From Capitulum mitella (taxonomy: Eukaryota > Arthropoda > Thecostraca > Pollicipedomorpha > Pollicipedidae): 64,000 nt of DNA. The notes beneath the pieces were generated by a model. That model searched no databases. It saw nothing but the letters and a program-made list of their open reading frames with translations, and was not told the DNA's origin. The DNA is taken from NCBI GenBank assembly GCA_030062745.1, contig CP099841.1:6879001-6943000 (forward strand). Direction: 5' to 3'. Shown piece by piece: positions 1 through 10,147 of this stretch. Made by a program: the position numbers and the translations under genes. Position 1 is the stretch's first letter. Each line of letters opens with the position of its first letter.

Positions 1-553
1 TACGGTTCTTGTGATATGACGTACGCCCACTGACATTTTAGGTCATGGCTCCGTGACCCGACCTGATATCAAGCTGAAACATATTACAGAAGTGGAAGGC
101 ACCCATTTACGTGATATATATGCCGAGTTTGGCATTCAGAAAAATGGCGCCAAAATTATTATGAAACCAAATTTGGACTTTTGACCTTGAACTGACCTTG
201 TGAAGGGACATCAGAGAAACAAAATTGTATTTGTATGTTGCCCAGCTATTTACCTATCCATCTATATAAAGTTTTACTTTTTATCTTGAAAACTCCATTT
301 TTGGCAGTCATTTTCCTTTTACCCTCAACATGGCCAAAAATGGCTTGAGGTGCTTCCCAGAAACGTTGCCTGGCTCCGCCCCTTATCAAAATGGAAGTAC
401 GAAATTTTGTTACATTTGTTACATAAATTCTGCGTGTGGAAGAATATGTACGGAAAGTCACCAAGTTTCGTGAAGCTGCGTTAAAAATCCTGCAATTGGC
501 AAGCAAAAAACCCGAGGGGTCGGATTCTGCTCCCCCGCCGGGAATAGGGTTCA
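1..553 (-). mobile_element. family A repeat, partial copy
   Basis: Read on the minus strand, this matches the first half of the copies at 10148-11400 and 54281-55475. It has the same CCTATTCCCGG-type start, a cctcgggttttttgc segment, the gctccgccccttat segment and the ggtcgggtcacggagc segment. The copy runs off the left edge of the window. It carries no transposase-like reading frame. The 102-codon open frame inside it is not similar to any protein I know and is read as chance. Confidence 0.75.
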
Positions 554-1600
554 ATGTTCTGTTGATGGCAGTGACTGCATAATGCAGCCCGTTTGCGCGC
601 CGACACCCCGTTCACGGCAGGCGACGGCTTCACGATGACGGACGTGGGCGGCTACAGCTGTGTCCAGCTGGCGACACATCCAGAGGCCCGCGACACCCTC
701 GCACGTTTGAAGTTCAGGCGTGTTCTGGCGGCCGTGTGCATCGATTTGGCCCATTTTGGACATTGTTGCAAAACGGTCAACCGGAGCGCCAAACGGACAC
801 CGCCAGCGTGCTCGCGAGGCTCGAATCCATTAAATAACGGCTCGAGTCGAAAATTGCGAATCATCGCAATGTTGTAAGACCACGGAATTGCAATTACACG
901 TCAAAAAATGTTTCGAAACAAGAAAAAAATATGCCTCCGTCCGAAAAGGGGGGCCGGAAGATATGTCAGACCCCCTTCACAACGAAAGGGAGAGCCATGG
1001 GCCCAGTGGGCCCCTCCCCCTGGATCCGTCAGTGATGGTGCATGAGTGCTTCTTTCCGATACGCTCAGCAAGGCTTATCTTGCAAGCCTGGCAACGTAAC
1101 ATACGTTATTATGAGATGTATCTACTGGCTTAGTTCCTTAAAAAAGCAGCAGCTCACTTCATATGACCTCTCAGGTCTTGAATGAGGATCTTTGAAATTC
1201 CCCTGGACCCACTCCGCGCAACCGCCATCAATGCGAGCGCAGCCCAAATAACCATTGTAGCGGAGGGAAGTGCTTTAGTTGTGGGCAGGGTAGTGGGACT
1301 GGTAGAATGGCCTTCCGCATTTCAAAAAGCGCAGTATTGGAAACGATCGACCCCGGTACTCCGTCAAGGTCCTCAGTGATCTCTCTACATATTGGTGGCT
1401 TAACATTTCACATAATTATCAGAAAACCCTGCTGCGTCAGTGTGACTTGCGACAGTGGCGTGGTAGTTGCGGACGGTGACTACTCGTACGAGTCAGTCTT
1501 TGATCGGTCGGAGGCAGTGTCGGGGGAAGGGCCTATCATGATAATGATAGGCGGTTTGAAAACGAGCGCGATGGCGAATAAAACGTAAGATTCCAAAGCG
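554..1600. other. no gene seen; downstream flank of the p53 gene
   Basis: About 1 kb between the family A repeat and the end of the p53-family gene. Several short open frames overlap each other on both strands but show no recognisable domain, no splice-site pattern and no shared codon bias. I see nothing functional here. Confidence 0.5.
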
Positions 1601-1604
1601 TTGA

Positions 1605-1610
1605 TTTATT
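1605..1610 (-). terminator. candidate distal polyadenylation signal of p53 gene
   Basis: TTTATT on the plus strand gives AATAAA on the minus strand, about 340 bases past the p53 stop codon. It is a consensus hexamer in the right orientation, but such hexamers are common by chance. The nearer one at 1801-1806 is at least as good. Confidence 0.35.
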
Positions 1611-1800
1611 ACCACAGCAAAATTACAACTCGTCAGCCTGGTCGAGACGTTCCGTGCGGCCCTGACAACGGCGGCGCAAATTCGCTGGGGTCTAGCTCGC
1701 GACTACCTTTCGTTCCTCAGCAACACCACTTACAAGTAGATTGATTGTGAAACGCAGGGAAAACACAATGAATCACTTCATTTACACGATTTGGGAACGC

Positions 1801-1806
1801 TTTATT
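1801..1806 (-). terminator. candidate proximal polyadenylation signal of p53 gene
   Basis: AATAAA on the minus strand, about 145 bases after the p53 stop codon at 1949-1951. Position and orientation fit the 3' end of a short 3' UTR. Transcript data would be needed to choose between this and the hexamer at 1605-1610. Confidence 0.4.
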
Positions 1807-1948
1807 CATGACTAAATCGGAATGATAAGTAGTTTTATAAACAAGCGCACCACTGAAAAGATCTGCAAGGCACCTGACACGCCCATTTTGGCGAGCAAAT
1901 CCTTCATAAGCCGAACGCTTTCCGACTCTATGTCCAAAAATACGCCAC

Positions 1949-2140
1949 TCAGTCATCCACCCTCTCCAGTTTGATGGGAGACGGATGTCGGCCCAGGCCA
2001 GCGGGCTTGGCCTCGCCCTGGACGTCCTCGACTGAGTCCTCTACGGCCGCCGCCGTGGCCAGCGCGTCCACCCGCATTCTGTAGAGTCGCAGCGAGTTCC
2101 TCACGGCGATCAGGTGGTCGTACATGGCCTCGTCGTCCGC
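1949..2140 (-). CDS. TP53: p53-family gene, last exon: tetramerisation helix and C-terminal tail
   Basis: This exon is too short to stand out as an open frame. On the minus strand the acceptor CTGCCCTTCCAG is followed at 2140 by 63 codons and a TGA at 1949-1951. The first residues, ADDEAMYDHLIAVRNSLRLY, line up with the p53 tetramerisation helix. Vertebrate p53 has a beta strand, a turn and then a helix containing RFEMFRELNEAL. The strand half (LVIV) ends the previous exon, and both exon ends are in phase 0. From memory of human TP53, the intron between exons 9 and 10 cuts this domain at the equivalent place. The rest is a low-complexity Ala/Glu/Asp/Pro tail ending in KLERVDD. Assignment of the helix is by position, hydrophobic pattern and splice phase, because plain sequence identity is low. 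Confidence 0.8.
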   Translation of the reverse strand, partial: ADDEAMYDHLIAVRNSLRLYRMRVDALATAAAVEDSVEDVQGEAKPAGLGRHPSPIKLERVDD

Positions 2141-2594
2141 CTGGAAGGGCAGCGGGGATGTCCGTCAGCTCGGAGGCAGCATGCAGAGGGACCCCGACGG
2201 CGCGAAGCGCGCGATTAGAGCTTCACGGCACATCAAACCGTCAGAACTAGATCGCCACCTAGTTCTGAAGCGCGGCTTAGCACGTTCTGGCGACGGTGAA
2301 ACTCCTCGAATAAGGACACAAACGGAAGAAGTCGTCGGTTAAGGTAACACACATTCCAGTCAAAACGCAACATATTAGCCCGACAATCCCCCTCACAAAC
2401 ACCCAATTATGTGGCTGGCGGCGAGGACAAGACAGCACTCCAGTTGGAGGGGAGCGGGACGGCAGGGGGTGGGAACGGACAGCGAGCGGGAACAAGAACA
2501 CCTGACAAGGCCCTCGGGCTCTGCGACCAGACACGCCGCCGAGGCCCGGCCGCGTGCTGCGGGGGGGGGGGGGCGAGACCGGCGGTCTACTCAC
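2141..2594 (-). other. p53 gene intron (454 bp)
   Basis: On the minus strand it starts GTGAGT next to 2595 and ends CCCTTCCAG next to 2140, with a CTGAC branch-point-like sequence near the 3' end. A run of 13 G on the plus strand (2561-2573), which is 13 C on the transcript, lies about 20 bases after the donor site. No other feature is visible. Confidence 0.75.
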
Positions 2595-2787
2595 GACGAT
2601 GACCAGGCCGGGGGAGCGGCGGCGGCGGGGCCCGCCCGGCGGCGACGGCTCGCGGCGTCGCTTGGTGGCCGGGGCGTCGGTCGTCGTCTGGCCGGAGTGG
2701 CGCCGATGCTGATCGGCCCGGAAGTCGCGGTGCGGGCACTTGCACACCTTCACCTCTATCTTTCGTCGGCCGAGCGTTTCTCCCGTA
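2595..2787 (-). CDS. TP53: p53-family gene exon: end of DNA-binding domain, NLS, tetramerisation strand
   Basis: The acceptor GGCCGACAG lies before 2787 and the donor GTC|GTGAGT lies at 2595/2594. The translation holds GETLGRRKIEVKVCKCPHRD, which matches the last strand and helix of the p53 DNA-binding domain (human [20 protein letters not shown]). Cys275, Cys277, Pro278, Arg280 and Asp281 equivalents are kept. The DNA-contact residue Arg273 is lysine here, as in Drosophila p53. Next comes a basic segment with KRRREP and PRRRR, placed like the vertebrate bipartite nuclear localisation signal. The exon ends in GLVIV, the presumed first strand of the tetramerisation domain. The first base completes a Cys codon with the TG left by the previous exon, and the exon ends in phase 0. 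The plus-strand open frames across this exon are shadows. Confidence 0.93.
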
Positions 2788-3237
2788 CTGTCGGCCACAG
2801 GAGTGCCGGGTGGACAGGCTGACACGTGAAAGGGCGCCGGACGTCCGACTTCCGGGCCCCCGACTGACGTCACGCCTCCCAGGCCCAGGTCAGATCAGTT
2901 GCGTTCCCGCGATCCCGCTTACCACTCCCCACCGAATAGCTGATGAATGTGCCCCGTGCCGTGATAATGCATCCAACAATAATTCAACGCATTTCGTATC
3001 ACATCCATTGTCACTTCTCGTCAACACTTAACTTAGCTTCAAAGCTGTTGAAGTATAAGCAATTCGCGTGCTCTATTCGCATTATTCAACGCTGGTCCCC
3101 AAAATCAACATGCAAGACATCACCACGCGTCCGTGCCCTTGGCGGCGAACCAACGGATCGGTGCCAGGGAAACTAAATGTTCCCCACAACTGAGCCTCTC
3201 GAGCGCGCGCCACTGCAACCCGGGGCGTTCGCCTTAC
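2788..3237 (-). other. p53 gene intron (450 bp)
   Basis: Begins GTAAGG beside 3238 and ends TGTGGCCGACAG beside 2787 on the minus strand. A full palindromic TGACGTCA (CRE/ATF type) lies at 2865-2872. I see no repeat of the families named elsewhere. Confidence 0.7.
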
Positions 3238-3411
3238 CAGCGATCCTCCAGTGTGAAGACCACGACCAGCCGGCGCCGGTTAATGCCGCCCACGCATGTG
3301 TTCATGCAGCAGAACTTGTACAGAACTGTGTACTCCCGCGTGCCGGGCTGAGGCTGCTCGAACGGAACCACGACGCTCCGACGCTCCCCAGTGGAGCCCG
3401 TCGAACGGTAC
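3238..3411 (-). CDS. TP53: p53-family gene exon: core of DNA-binding domain
   Basis: Acceptor GTGTCCGGCAG before 3411 and donor CGCTG|GTAAGG at 3238/3237. The 57 complete codons include ERRSVVVPFEQP (human FRHSVVVPYEPP), YTVLYKFCCMNTCVGGINRR (human [20 protein letters not shown]) and VVVFTLED (human LTIITLED). The two zinc-ligand cysteines equivalent to Cys238 and Cys242 are present. So are the hot-spot Arg248 and Arg249 equivalents in INRRR. This single exon corresponds to most of human exons 6 and 7 together. It starts with one base that completes a codon from the 4429-4909 exon and ends with two bases carried into 2787. Recognition is direct and strong. This segment alone identifies the gene as a p53/p63/p73 family member. 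Confidence 0.97.
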
Positions 3412-4428
3412 CTGCCGGACACGACCGGGCCATCAGACGCAGTGGCTGCGGGCATTCGGGGCGTCAGCCGCGGCAGCTTGGCCAACCAGGTCATAGGGCG
3501 CAGGACCTGCGCCCATCAGGTCTCCAGGCGCGAACTTTTCGGCTCATCACGCCGCGGGGCATTGCAACGGGCGAACCGAATATCAAGACACCACAGTTCC
3601 AGGCCGTCAGATCTTCTGCCGCGGAGGCCTGGCCCATTAGCTCTCCAGGCGCAGTCTTCGACAGTCACAGCGCCCAACACGGACGCCCGGTTTGCCTGGC
3701 CATCCTGCCTAGCAGGCAGCAGCTGAACCTTGAGTCGATGGCGGCGGAATGCCCCGGATTTAAGGAGGGGGAAGGGTGGCAGGGGCGCAGGTCATTTTAA
3801 GACATCTATTCACGATCACCGCCAGGTTTTTAGTTTCAGCGGAGGGGAGGCGGAATCGAAGGAAGGATCGTCCCAGCGCTTCAGTGGTTCCACTATCCCT
3901 GCCCTGGGCAGAGATTCGGTCCGTTAACGCCAGTTGGTCTCCAAACGCAGCCAATCAGGCCGCTGGACGCGACAGATCGAGCCAATCTGACGACTGTATC
4001 CGCCGCTTGCGGCACTTGTGAACTGAACATCTAATGTCAGGCGCCTTCGGAAGCCAGCCTGCGCGCTAGTTTCGGAGAGCGAGCGTGCTGCAAACCTACA
4101 CACGCCAGATGGTGCTCCTTTCCGGTGATATTTATCCGGCCATTTTCGTCGTGACTTGGCGAGCTCATACACAAACAATAAGGTTACAGCCTTTTTGGAC
4201 AACGTAACCAAACCGCACGACCGACAGTGCGGGCATGGGCGCCGAATGACCCTGCAGTCGGTGCGCCCCTAAGCCCCAATAACCAACCAACCAACCGACA
4301 GTGCGGGCAAATGAAAACTTCCGCCACTGAACACGAGACGCGACATAGATGGCAACCAAAAAGCAAGCGTCTACTCCAACGAAGCTCCGGCGCAACGCGA
4401 ATCGGAGGCTCGCACGCCCGCTACTCAC
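3412..4428 (-). other. p53 gene intron (1017 bp)
   Basis: Begins GTGAGT beside 4429 and ends CGTGTCCGGCAG beside 3411 on the minus strand. It holds a short retroposon insert at 4236-4293. A GC-rich stretch at 3420-3720 has many degenerate copies of a caggcgc-like word. That stretch resembles the tract at 5440-5760 and may be an old minisatellite. Confidence 0.7.
4220..4309 (+). mobile_element. 58-bp retroposon insert with 16-bp target duplication, copy 1
   Basis: The perfect direct repeat ACCGACAGTGCGGGCA occurs at 4220-4235 and 4294-4309 and flanks a 58-base insert (4236-4293). The insert contains gccgaatgaccctgcagtcg followed by gtgcgcccctaagcccc and ends in AATAACCAACCAACCA. An insert with the same core occurs at 7658-7715 with a different target duplication. 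Variable-length target duplications plus a short simple-repeat 3' tail are the marks of target-primed reverse transcription. It is probably a strongly 5'-truncated LINE or SINE 3' end. It lies in a p53 intron, about 120 bases downstream of the donor of the 4429-4909 exon. Confidence 0.88.
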
Positions 4429-4909
4429 GAGGCGTTCCGCTGCTCGGCGCGAATCACGTGGTGCAGGAAGGCCTCGGCGCCGACGTTGTGCTGGTGGTCA
4501 GCCTGCAGGTGCGTGGCGCAGCGACGCGCACCGGGTTGTTCACGTGGTGCATCTCGGCGAAGACGGGCAGCGCCGACACGCGCAGGCGGGACGTGTCGAC
4601 ACCGCCCGCGACGCTGAAGCTGAACGGCACGGCGATCATCATGTCCACGTACAGCTTCTTGGTCTCGACGTCGTAGACGTACGGCTGCTGCCGGCCGTGC
4701 GCCGCCGGTGGCGGCGTGCGCACCGTCACGGCGAAGTCGTACCCGCCGGCCCAGTCCTCCAGCGCCGGGATGTCGCTGTTGACCGCCGGCTGGACGAATC
4801 GGTTGCCGGCCGGCTGCGCCGGCGAGACGACGGCCAGGACCGGGCTGACGGCAGCGTCGGGCGACGTGCTGAGCGTCGGCAGCCTGTCCGTGTGCACTAC
4901 CGTCCGCAG
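4429..4909 (-). CDS. TP53: p53-family gene exon: Pro-rich linker and first half of DNA-binding domain (frameshift)
   Basis: Acceptor CGGCCTGTTCCAG before 4909 and donor GCCTC|GTGAGT at 4429/4428. The exon starts with a 45-residue linker rich in Ala, Val, Ser and Pro, then enters the DNA-binding domain at about DWAGGYDFAV. It continues with QPYVYDVETKKLYVDMM, PFSFSV, LRVSALPVFAEMHHVNNPV, then RRCATHLQ and LHHVIRAEQRNA. Human p53 has VVRRCPHHERC and PPQHLIRVEGN at the matching places. The Cys176 and His179 zinc ligands are kept in RRCATH. The frame shifts between NNPV and RRC: GCGCGT is present where GCGT would fit, a 2-base excess at 4525-4529. Without the two bases the exon is 479 bp and ends in phase 2, exactly what the next exon needs. 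The excess is therefore more likely a sequence error or a recent lesion than an unnoticed intron. Confidence 0.93.
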
Positions 4910-5439
4910 CTGGAACAGGCCGGCCGACGTTAGCTCCTCACACCGGTTTCAGTCGATTAATCCTCGCCCAACAGGCACGAGTCCACAAATCCGCTAATTA
5001 ACTGGCCAAATTTTTGTTAACAGATTCACGCTATCGTTAACGTCGAAAAAATAACGGAATGGTTAATGTCCGTTAGTTTTTCGCGCGCTAATTTTGAGGC
5101 CGGTTAACATTTTAGACGACCTTTCGTTACAGCTGGAACATTAACACCGGCACGCGTGATACGAGGGGTTTCTTAAACGTGTGCGGGATTCAAGAGTTTG
5201 GGGATATGAGTATGGGGAAACGATGGTGAACGTTGAAAAGCTTCATGTTGACACGTTGGGTATTGTGCACGGCCAGAGACGCCAGTAAAGGAGCATGTAT
5301 AATGCTTCGCTTCAGTTTTGCGTCCAGATTCTGGCGTGACAGGTAAGCGCTGTTGTAAAGGCAAAGTCAAAATGCTCGGCGCCCAACGCAGGCCATGCGC
5401 CCCCTCCTCTCGTACAGATGAGACGTCTCAAAAGAATTT
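4910..5439. other. start of the 15-kb p53 intron 1; no feature seen
   Basis: AT-rich in 4990-5120, with repeated TTAAC/GTTAA words, then mixed sequence. No recognisable exon, RNA gene or repeat-family copy is visible. Overlapping short open frames in all directions are taken as noise. Confidence 0.5.
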
Positions 5440-5760
5440 GGCTCACAGACCAGACACGTCGACGATTCCGGCACCCCTAACAGGTCGGGCGACCCTTCCC
5501 CTCCGCACAGGTCCAGCGCCTCTCGGGGGTTCGGCGCTCTTGGCGAGCGAGGCGCCCCGTACACATCAGGCCGCCCTCATATATCTGGTGTCCCCTCTAC
5601 TGGCCAGGCGCTCGTTCGGGACACCTTGCAGACCAGATGTCTACGACACAGCCACCCCCTTCAGGCCAGACGCCTCCCCCCACAGAACAGGCGCCCCTCA
5701 TATATTTGGTGTCCCATGTACAGATCAGGCGCTCGTAAGGGACTCGTGCATGCGCCGAAA
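5440..5760. repeat. degenerate GC-rich tandem repeat in p53 intron 1
   Basis: Words such as ccctcatatat(c/t)tggtgtccc and caggcgctcgt recur. The clearest pair is 5570-5622 and 5692-5742, giving a period of about 120 bp. Shorter echoes (ggtccagcgcctct, ggccagacgcctcc) extend on both sides. The units are diverged and no coding potential is evident. Confidence 0.6.
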
Positions 5761-6439
5761 TAAAAAAAAATACATCGATATATTTACCTTTAAACCCGTA
5801 AATATGCAACTACCAATTTCCTTTTAAATAAGATGAGTAAGTATTCATATAAATAAGATGGCGCCCACGCTGAAGATCGGCGCTCCTTTGGCGACCGGCG
5901 CCCGGGACGAATGGCCCTTCTCACTTTTTGTCGCGCTCCTACACCCCCGGGAGCTGCAGATGGAATAATTGTCCGGAATCTGCTAAACACAAGGCATTCA
6001 GTCAAGGCCAGAGGGTGCTGGAGTCGTTACGATAGGAAAGCTGTCCAGGAAGTGATGGAATAAGTGAGTGTAATACCTTTCGGGACAATCGTATCTGGCT
6101 GTGAAATGCACGCAGACTCAAAGCTTAGGAAAAGAACTGCACTACGATGACTGGATGGCAAACGATACAATTAAGCTATTTCCGCCTTTTAATTTAAAAA
6201 GTGAACGGATTAACTTTAACTTCAGTTAGATGTTTGGCCATCTAAAGGATGAGCTTCAACTTAGTTAACCTTTTCGGTTAAAGGGTCCACGTTACCGGAA
6301 GTCAAATTTTTAATTAACTTTGCCCGCCTCTCGGGGGCAATGTTAGTGGGCGACCGGAGCCGGCGGGGGGGGGCGCTTCAACGCCCCCTTCTACCTTGCG
6401 AAGGGGACGTAGGAGAAAAAATGAAACTTCTTTAAACGG
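5761..6439. other. p53 intron 1; nothing recognised
   Basis: Intronic sequence without a repeat copy that I can match elsewhere in the window. A G10 run occurs near 6366-6375, followed by a GC-rich patch. Confidence 0.45.
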
Positions 6440-6835
6440 AAAGCTAGTCAAGAGTACGTTCTAAAGCACTCAGTGCTTGGAAAATTTGGGAAAACAATAC
6501 AACTTTTTGGCCTATACATGCAAAAACTGGACATTGTAAGAAGACTTCTAGCTCCGCCCCTAATAAGGCGTGAGGAATTCTGAGCATGCCAATGGAAAGC
6601 CAAAAGAATGTCAATTGTGGTGGCATATAATTTATCACATGCCTGCAGCCACATATCGAATCACATAGCTTGATATGCCATTTTTCGTTTCGGTACCTTT
6701 GTGAAGTTTCTGAACGTGCGTGTTCTACACGCCTACTTCCAGAGTGGCAGAAATGACTTGTAAGAACACCTTTTAAATACCGACAGACTAAAACGTCAAT
6801 GACCCGACGTGACCTGAAATGACCTTGCAATTTGA
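6440..6835 (-). mobile_element. probable diverged family A fragment
   Basis: On the minus strand it shares the gctccgcccct segment and the general layout of the family A copy at 1-553. Similarity breaks down outside that core, so this is a weak call. It may be a related but distinct element. Confidence 0.35.
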
Positions 6836-6942
6836 CCTAACATTTATCCGTTTTCTTTTCTCTTGGGTTCCACAGTCTCGACCAACACGGTGCAAAATAA
6901 AGTCGGTCATATGACCTGAGCTAACGTAGGATCATGACCTGT

Positions 6943-8113
6943 TTAATGTGCGCCCGACTGTGGGTCGGCGTCATGCACGCCCGACTGGGGGAATGACCGC
7001 CCCCTCTAACTCACGAACGGTTGATTGCACAATAAAAAATAAGCACACCGTTGGAAAGCTCGTGACGAGCAGAGCTCGAAACTGGTCACCTTTTTAGTTT
7101 TGGATAATATGTAAGCCATTTACGCCCTATATGTGTTTTCCTATAGCCGCCTGCATGAGACCGAGAAACGGCCTGGAATCAAAGAACCGTGACTAAAAGA
7201 GTTTAGATAAAGGTACCAGCGGACAGGTTAAAGTCCCCAAATGCCGATACACGCCTCATTTCTCTGATTGGTTTGATATGTATGCGAAAGCGTTGAGTTT
7301 AAGACACGGTGATTTTCCGACGCTGCACGGCGGGCGCCGCCGACGATGGCGGTATAAAATTAACGGGAACTAATTTTGCCGTTCTGCTATTTTTGCGAGA
7401 TATGCCATTCCAAGTGTTGTTTCTTGATCCTAATGGTTCTTGAGATGATTTATCATGCTTAATTTCGATAAAAACTCAGTAATTATCAATCTACACAACT
7501 GGCGGAGCTTTATTCGCGAAAGTCTCTTTATTTCCAAAATATGCATTTTTAAAACTTCTCTAACCTCTTGACATTCGTGGCAACTGCGCGAGCCAGTTCT
7601 GCCATTTTGAATCCGATCCGAGTCATTTATCGCCGATATCGATCGCAGCGCATCGTGCGCCGAATGACCCTGCAGTCGGTGCGCCCCTAAGCCCCAATAA
7701 CCAACCAACCAACCAGCAGCGCATCGTGACCAATTTTCGAAAAAAAACGACGACCTATGCTGAAAATGGGCTTGACCTTAGCTCAGTGACCCGTACATTT
7801 CCGAAAAATCCGAGATAGCGGATTTGTTTCATAGATCAAAATTCCTAACCCTTGCAAGTTTTATTGTGATATCATATTTTGCGAAAAAGTTACAGGGCGC
7901 TATTTTTTTTTGGACATGGATCCACTTAACCTGACCTACGTCAGACATCTGAGTTGACCAGAGATCAAAAACTGGACGCAAGGTGTAAACATGATCAAGC
8001 AAAAGGTACACAAAGTTTCATGTCGCTGCGTTTGTTCCTTCTCTCGCAATCTCCGAAAACCTCAGAAAGGTGGTGAACCGCCGTCCCCCCCCACCCAGTC
8101 GGGGGCGGGTTAA
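6943..8113 (+). mobile_element. family B element, copy 1 (TTAA-flanked, non-autonomous)
   Basis: Matches 11884-13136 and 46056-47358 along most of its length. Shared segments include aactcacgaacggttg, gtgacgagcagagctcgaaa, tgcatgagaccgagaaa and gtcagacatctgag. It starts TTAA at 6943 with a cgcccgactg(g)ggg motif. It ends with the inverse, cagtcgggggcgggTTAA, at 8113. TTAA targets with CCC...GGG ends are typical of piggyBac-type DNA transposons. No transposase frame is present, so this would be a non-autonomous derivative. It carries a nested retroposon (7645-7728). Confidence 0.75.
7645..7728 (+). mobile_element. 58-bp retroposon insert with 13-bp target duplication, copy 2
   Basis: The direct repeat GCAGCGCATCGTG at 7645-7657 and 7716-7728 flanks a 58-base insert. 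From gcgccgaatg to the AACC-type tail this insert is identical to the one at 4236-4293. The flanks differ completely, so these are two independent insertions of one source sequence. This copy sits inside a family B element, so the retroposon was active after that element arrived. Confidence 0.88.
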
Positions 8114-8149
8114 TGCACACTCGGGATTTAATTTTTTATTCCTAGATCT

Positions 8150-8735
8150 TCAATTGACTCATGAAATAAAACAGATATAAAGCTGGAAATATGCATATGA
8201 TTTTAGCTTCTACTACAATAACCTCGCATGACCTCCTGTGGCCTAAAGTCATTTCACAGCTTGAGAGTACCTTGGTGCAGTTTCGGACTGCTAAATTGAC
8301 TCCAAAGCCTATTTTTACCACAGACATCATCAAACCAGGGTTCTGCACTCCTTTCTGCTAGTTCACCCAAAATGTGACCTGACCTGATCTCATGACTCAT
8401 GAGGGTCAGCACTATTTGCCGTAGTTATTGGCTTCCTTTGCCCAGGAATGTATCTCAAGCACCAGAAATGCATTTCAGCTTCTACCACTGTGATCTCGCA
8501 TTCCCTCAGGTGACCCAGGGTCATTTCGCAGCTTGGAAGCGTCTAAGTGCAATTTTGGACTGCAAAATCGACTTCAATGCCTGTCTGTACCCCACCATCA
8601 TCAAAACGGGGTTTTAGACTGCTTTTTGCTAATTCGTCCAAAATGCGACCAGACCTGACCTCACGGCCCAACGCATGGGTGAACATCATTTGTCGTGATA
8701 AGTGACTTCCTTGACCCATGAATGCATTTCAGAGA
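8150..8735. repeat. tandem repeat, two units of about 272 bp plus a partial third
   Basis: Segments near 8191-8233, 8344-8380 and 8376-8420 recur about 272-275 bases later at 8468-8505, 8616-8650 and 8650-8700. Examples are ttctgctagttcaccc versus tttgctaattcgtcc, and agcttctac(t/c)ac. A third unit starts near 8691 and fades out. The units are clearly diverged. They follow directly after family B copy 1. Confidence 0.75.
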
Positions 8736-10147
8736 CCAACGCGTCGAAGAAACGGTTCAAAACCGTTACAAATAGGGGAAATAGGGCGGCGATGGTTTTG
8801 GAAAATGAAAAAAATACCCTCAGATCAGTGACTTTGAACTTGACAGAACTTCGAAATGGCACAATGGTCGGAAATGTCCTCGACTACTTTCTCTAAAAGT
8901 TTCAGGCTGACCGATCGTGCGGCGTAAGACGTTTAAAAAAATTGGAGACTGACCTCTTATGAGTGATGCAGGTCAGTGGCATGACACGAATGGGGGTTGA
9001 ATATTCTACAACACATGTACAAGGCATGTAAAAAGGTACTGAAACGTCTGAAAAGCTGAGGGGCAAATGTCGCCCTAACAAGACCTGAAAGCGACAAAAT
9101 AAATTTGAAAACAAAACTCTCGAAAACAGTGCGCTTTATTTTTGGCTGCAACTATTTTCTAATCATTTTTGTTTTCACACGAGACGGAAACAATGACATT
9201 TTGTGAAAGCTTGGGGAGATATATTCACAATAAAAAACTGACAAGGCACCTGCCCCACGGGTTCTCCACCCATTATGGAATGCCGATCCGGTAGCTAGAT
9301 TTTCTACTTCAGTCCATCCTTACTTGCCCTTACCACCATCCTCCTGCACCCATAGAATTCAGCCCGCAGTGCATGGCAACCAAGGTCGAATCCAGTCGAC
9401 GGGGGTGCGGGGGGGGGGGCAAATTCGAGACCGGTTTTCCGGCCCTCACTCCCAGAAGAAAACTCCTTGACTTTAAAAGACTTCATTCTCAGGCCCCATA
9501 TTTTTTACTGCACATTTTCCCCCCCAAAACGCGTTAATGTTGTCCCCGTACGGAAAAGGTCACAGCCATCGTTCCGAACCCCTAACGCAAAAGAACTTTT
9601 ACAGTATTTCGCAAAAAAATCCCATTTCTCAGGTCTCAAATAAAGTGGCCGAAATCCGAAGTTTTTGGTTTGGAGAAGGGTTACGGTTGGCCTGGCTCCT
9701 CTCTTCCGAAAATCCATGGAGACGGTTCTGCCCCGTGATCCGGCAACGCCAATAATTTCTACAAGATTCCATCCCTGTTTCCAAGAAAGCATAACTGAGG
9801 CATACTGAGGCATAACCTTACACTGCCCTCTACCGAACTGACTGTCCCAGCCACCAGCACCTCATACATGTCGAAACACGCTTCCACACAGCCGCGAGTC
9901 GTACACGAAACACAGCTTCTGCCCGACCTCGCGAACACCTATGGATCGTTCTCGCGCGGAGACCGACTGACGGTTATTTGTCGCTGATTGGCCGGTCGTG
10001 TCCGACGTCACAAGCATTACACAAGCCACACGTATCTGACGCAAGGCTGCCGTTGCACCACGTCAAACTTGGGGAGAACAATGAGTACGGCAGAATCCGA
10101 CACTATATTTCTACATTATTAAGATGTTAATTTTCTAATTTTGCGAC
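8736..10147. other. p53 intron 1; no gene seen
   Basis: Mixed low-complexity sequence with a G-rich run at 9409-9418. The part around 9880-10060 is GC-richer and holds an inverted CCAAT box (ctgattggccgg). No exon or named repeat copy was found. The 102-codon minus frame at 9505-9813 has no recognisable domain. Confidence 0.45.

Noticed and set aside
2409..2822. Plus-strand open frames opposite the p53 exons
   Set aside because: Shadows of the GC-rich minus-strand exon, whose protein similarity is unmistakable.
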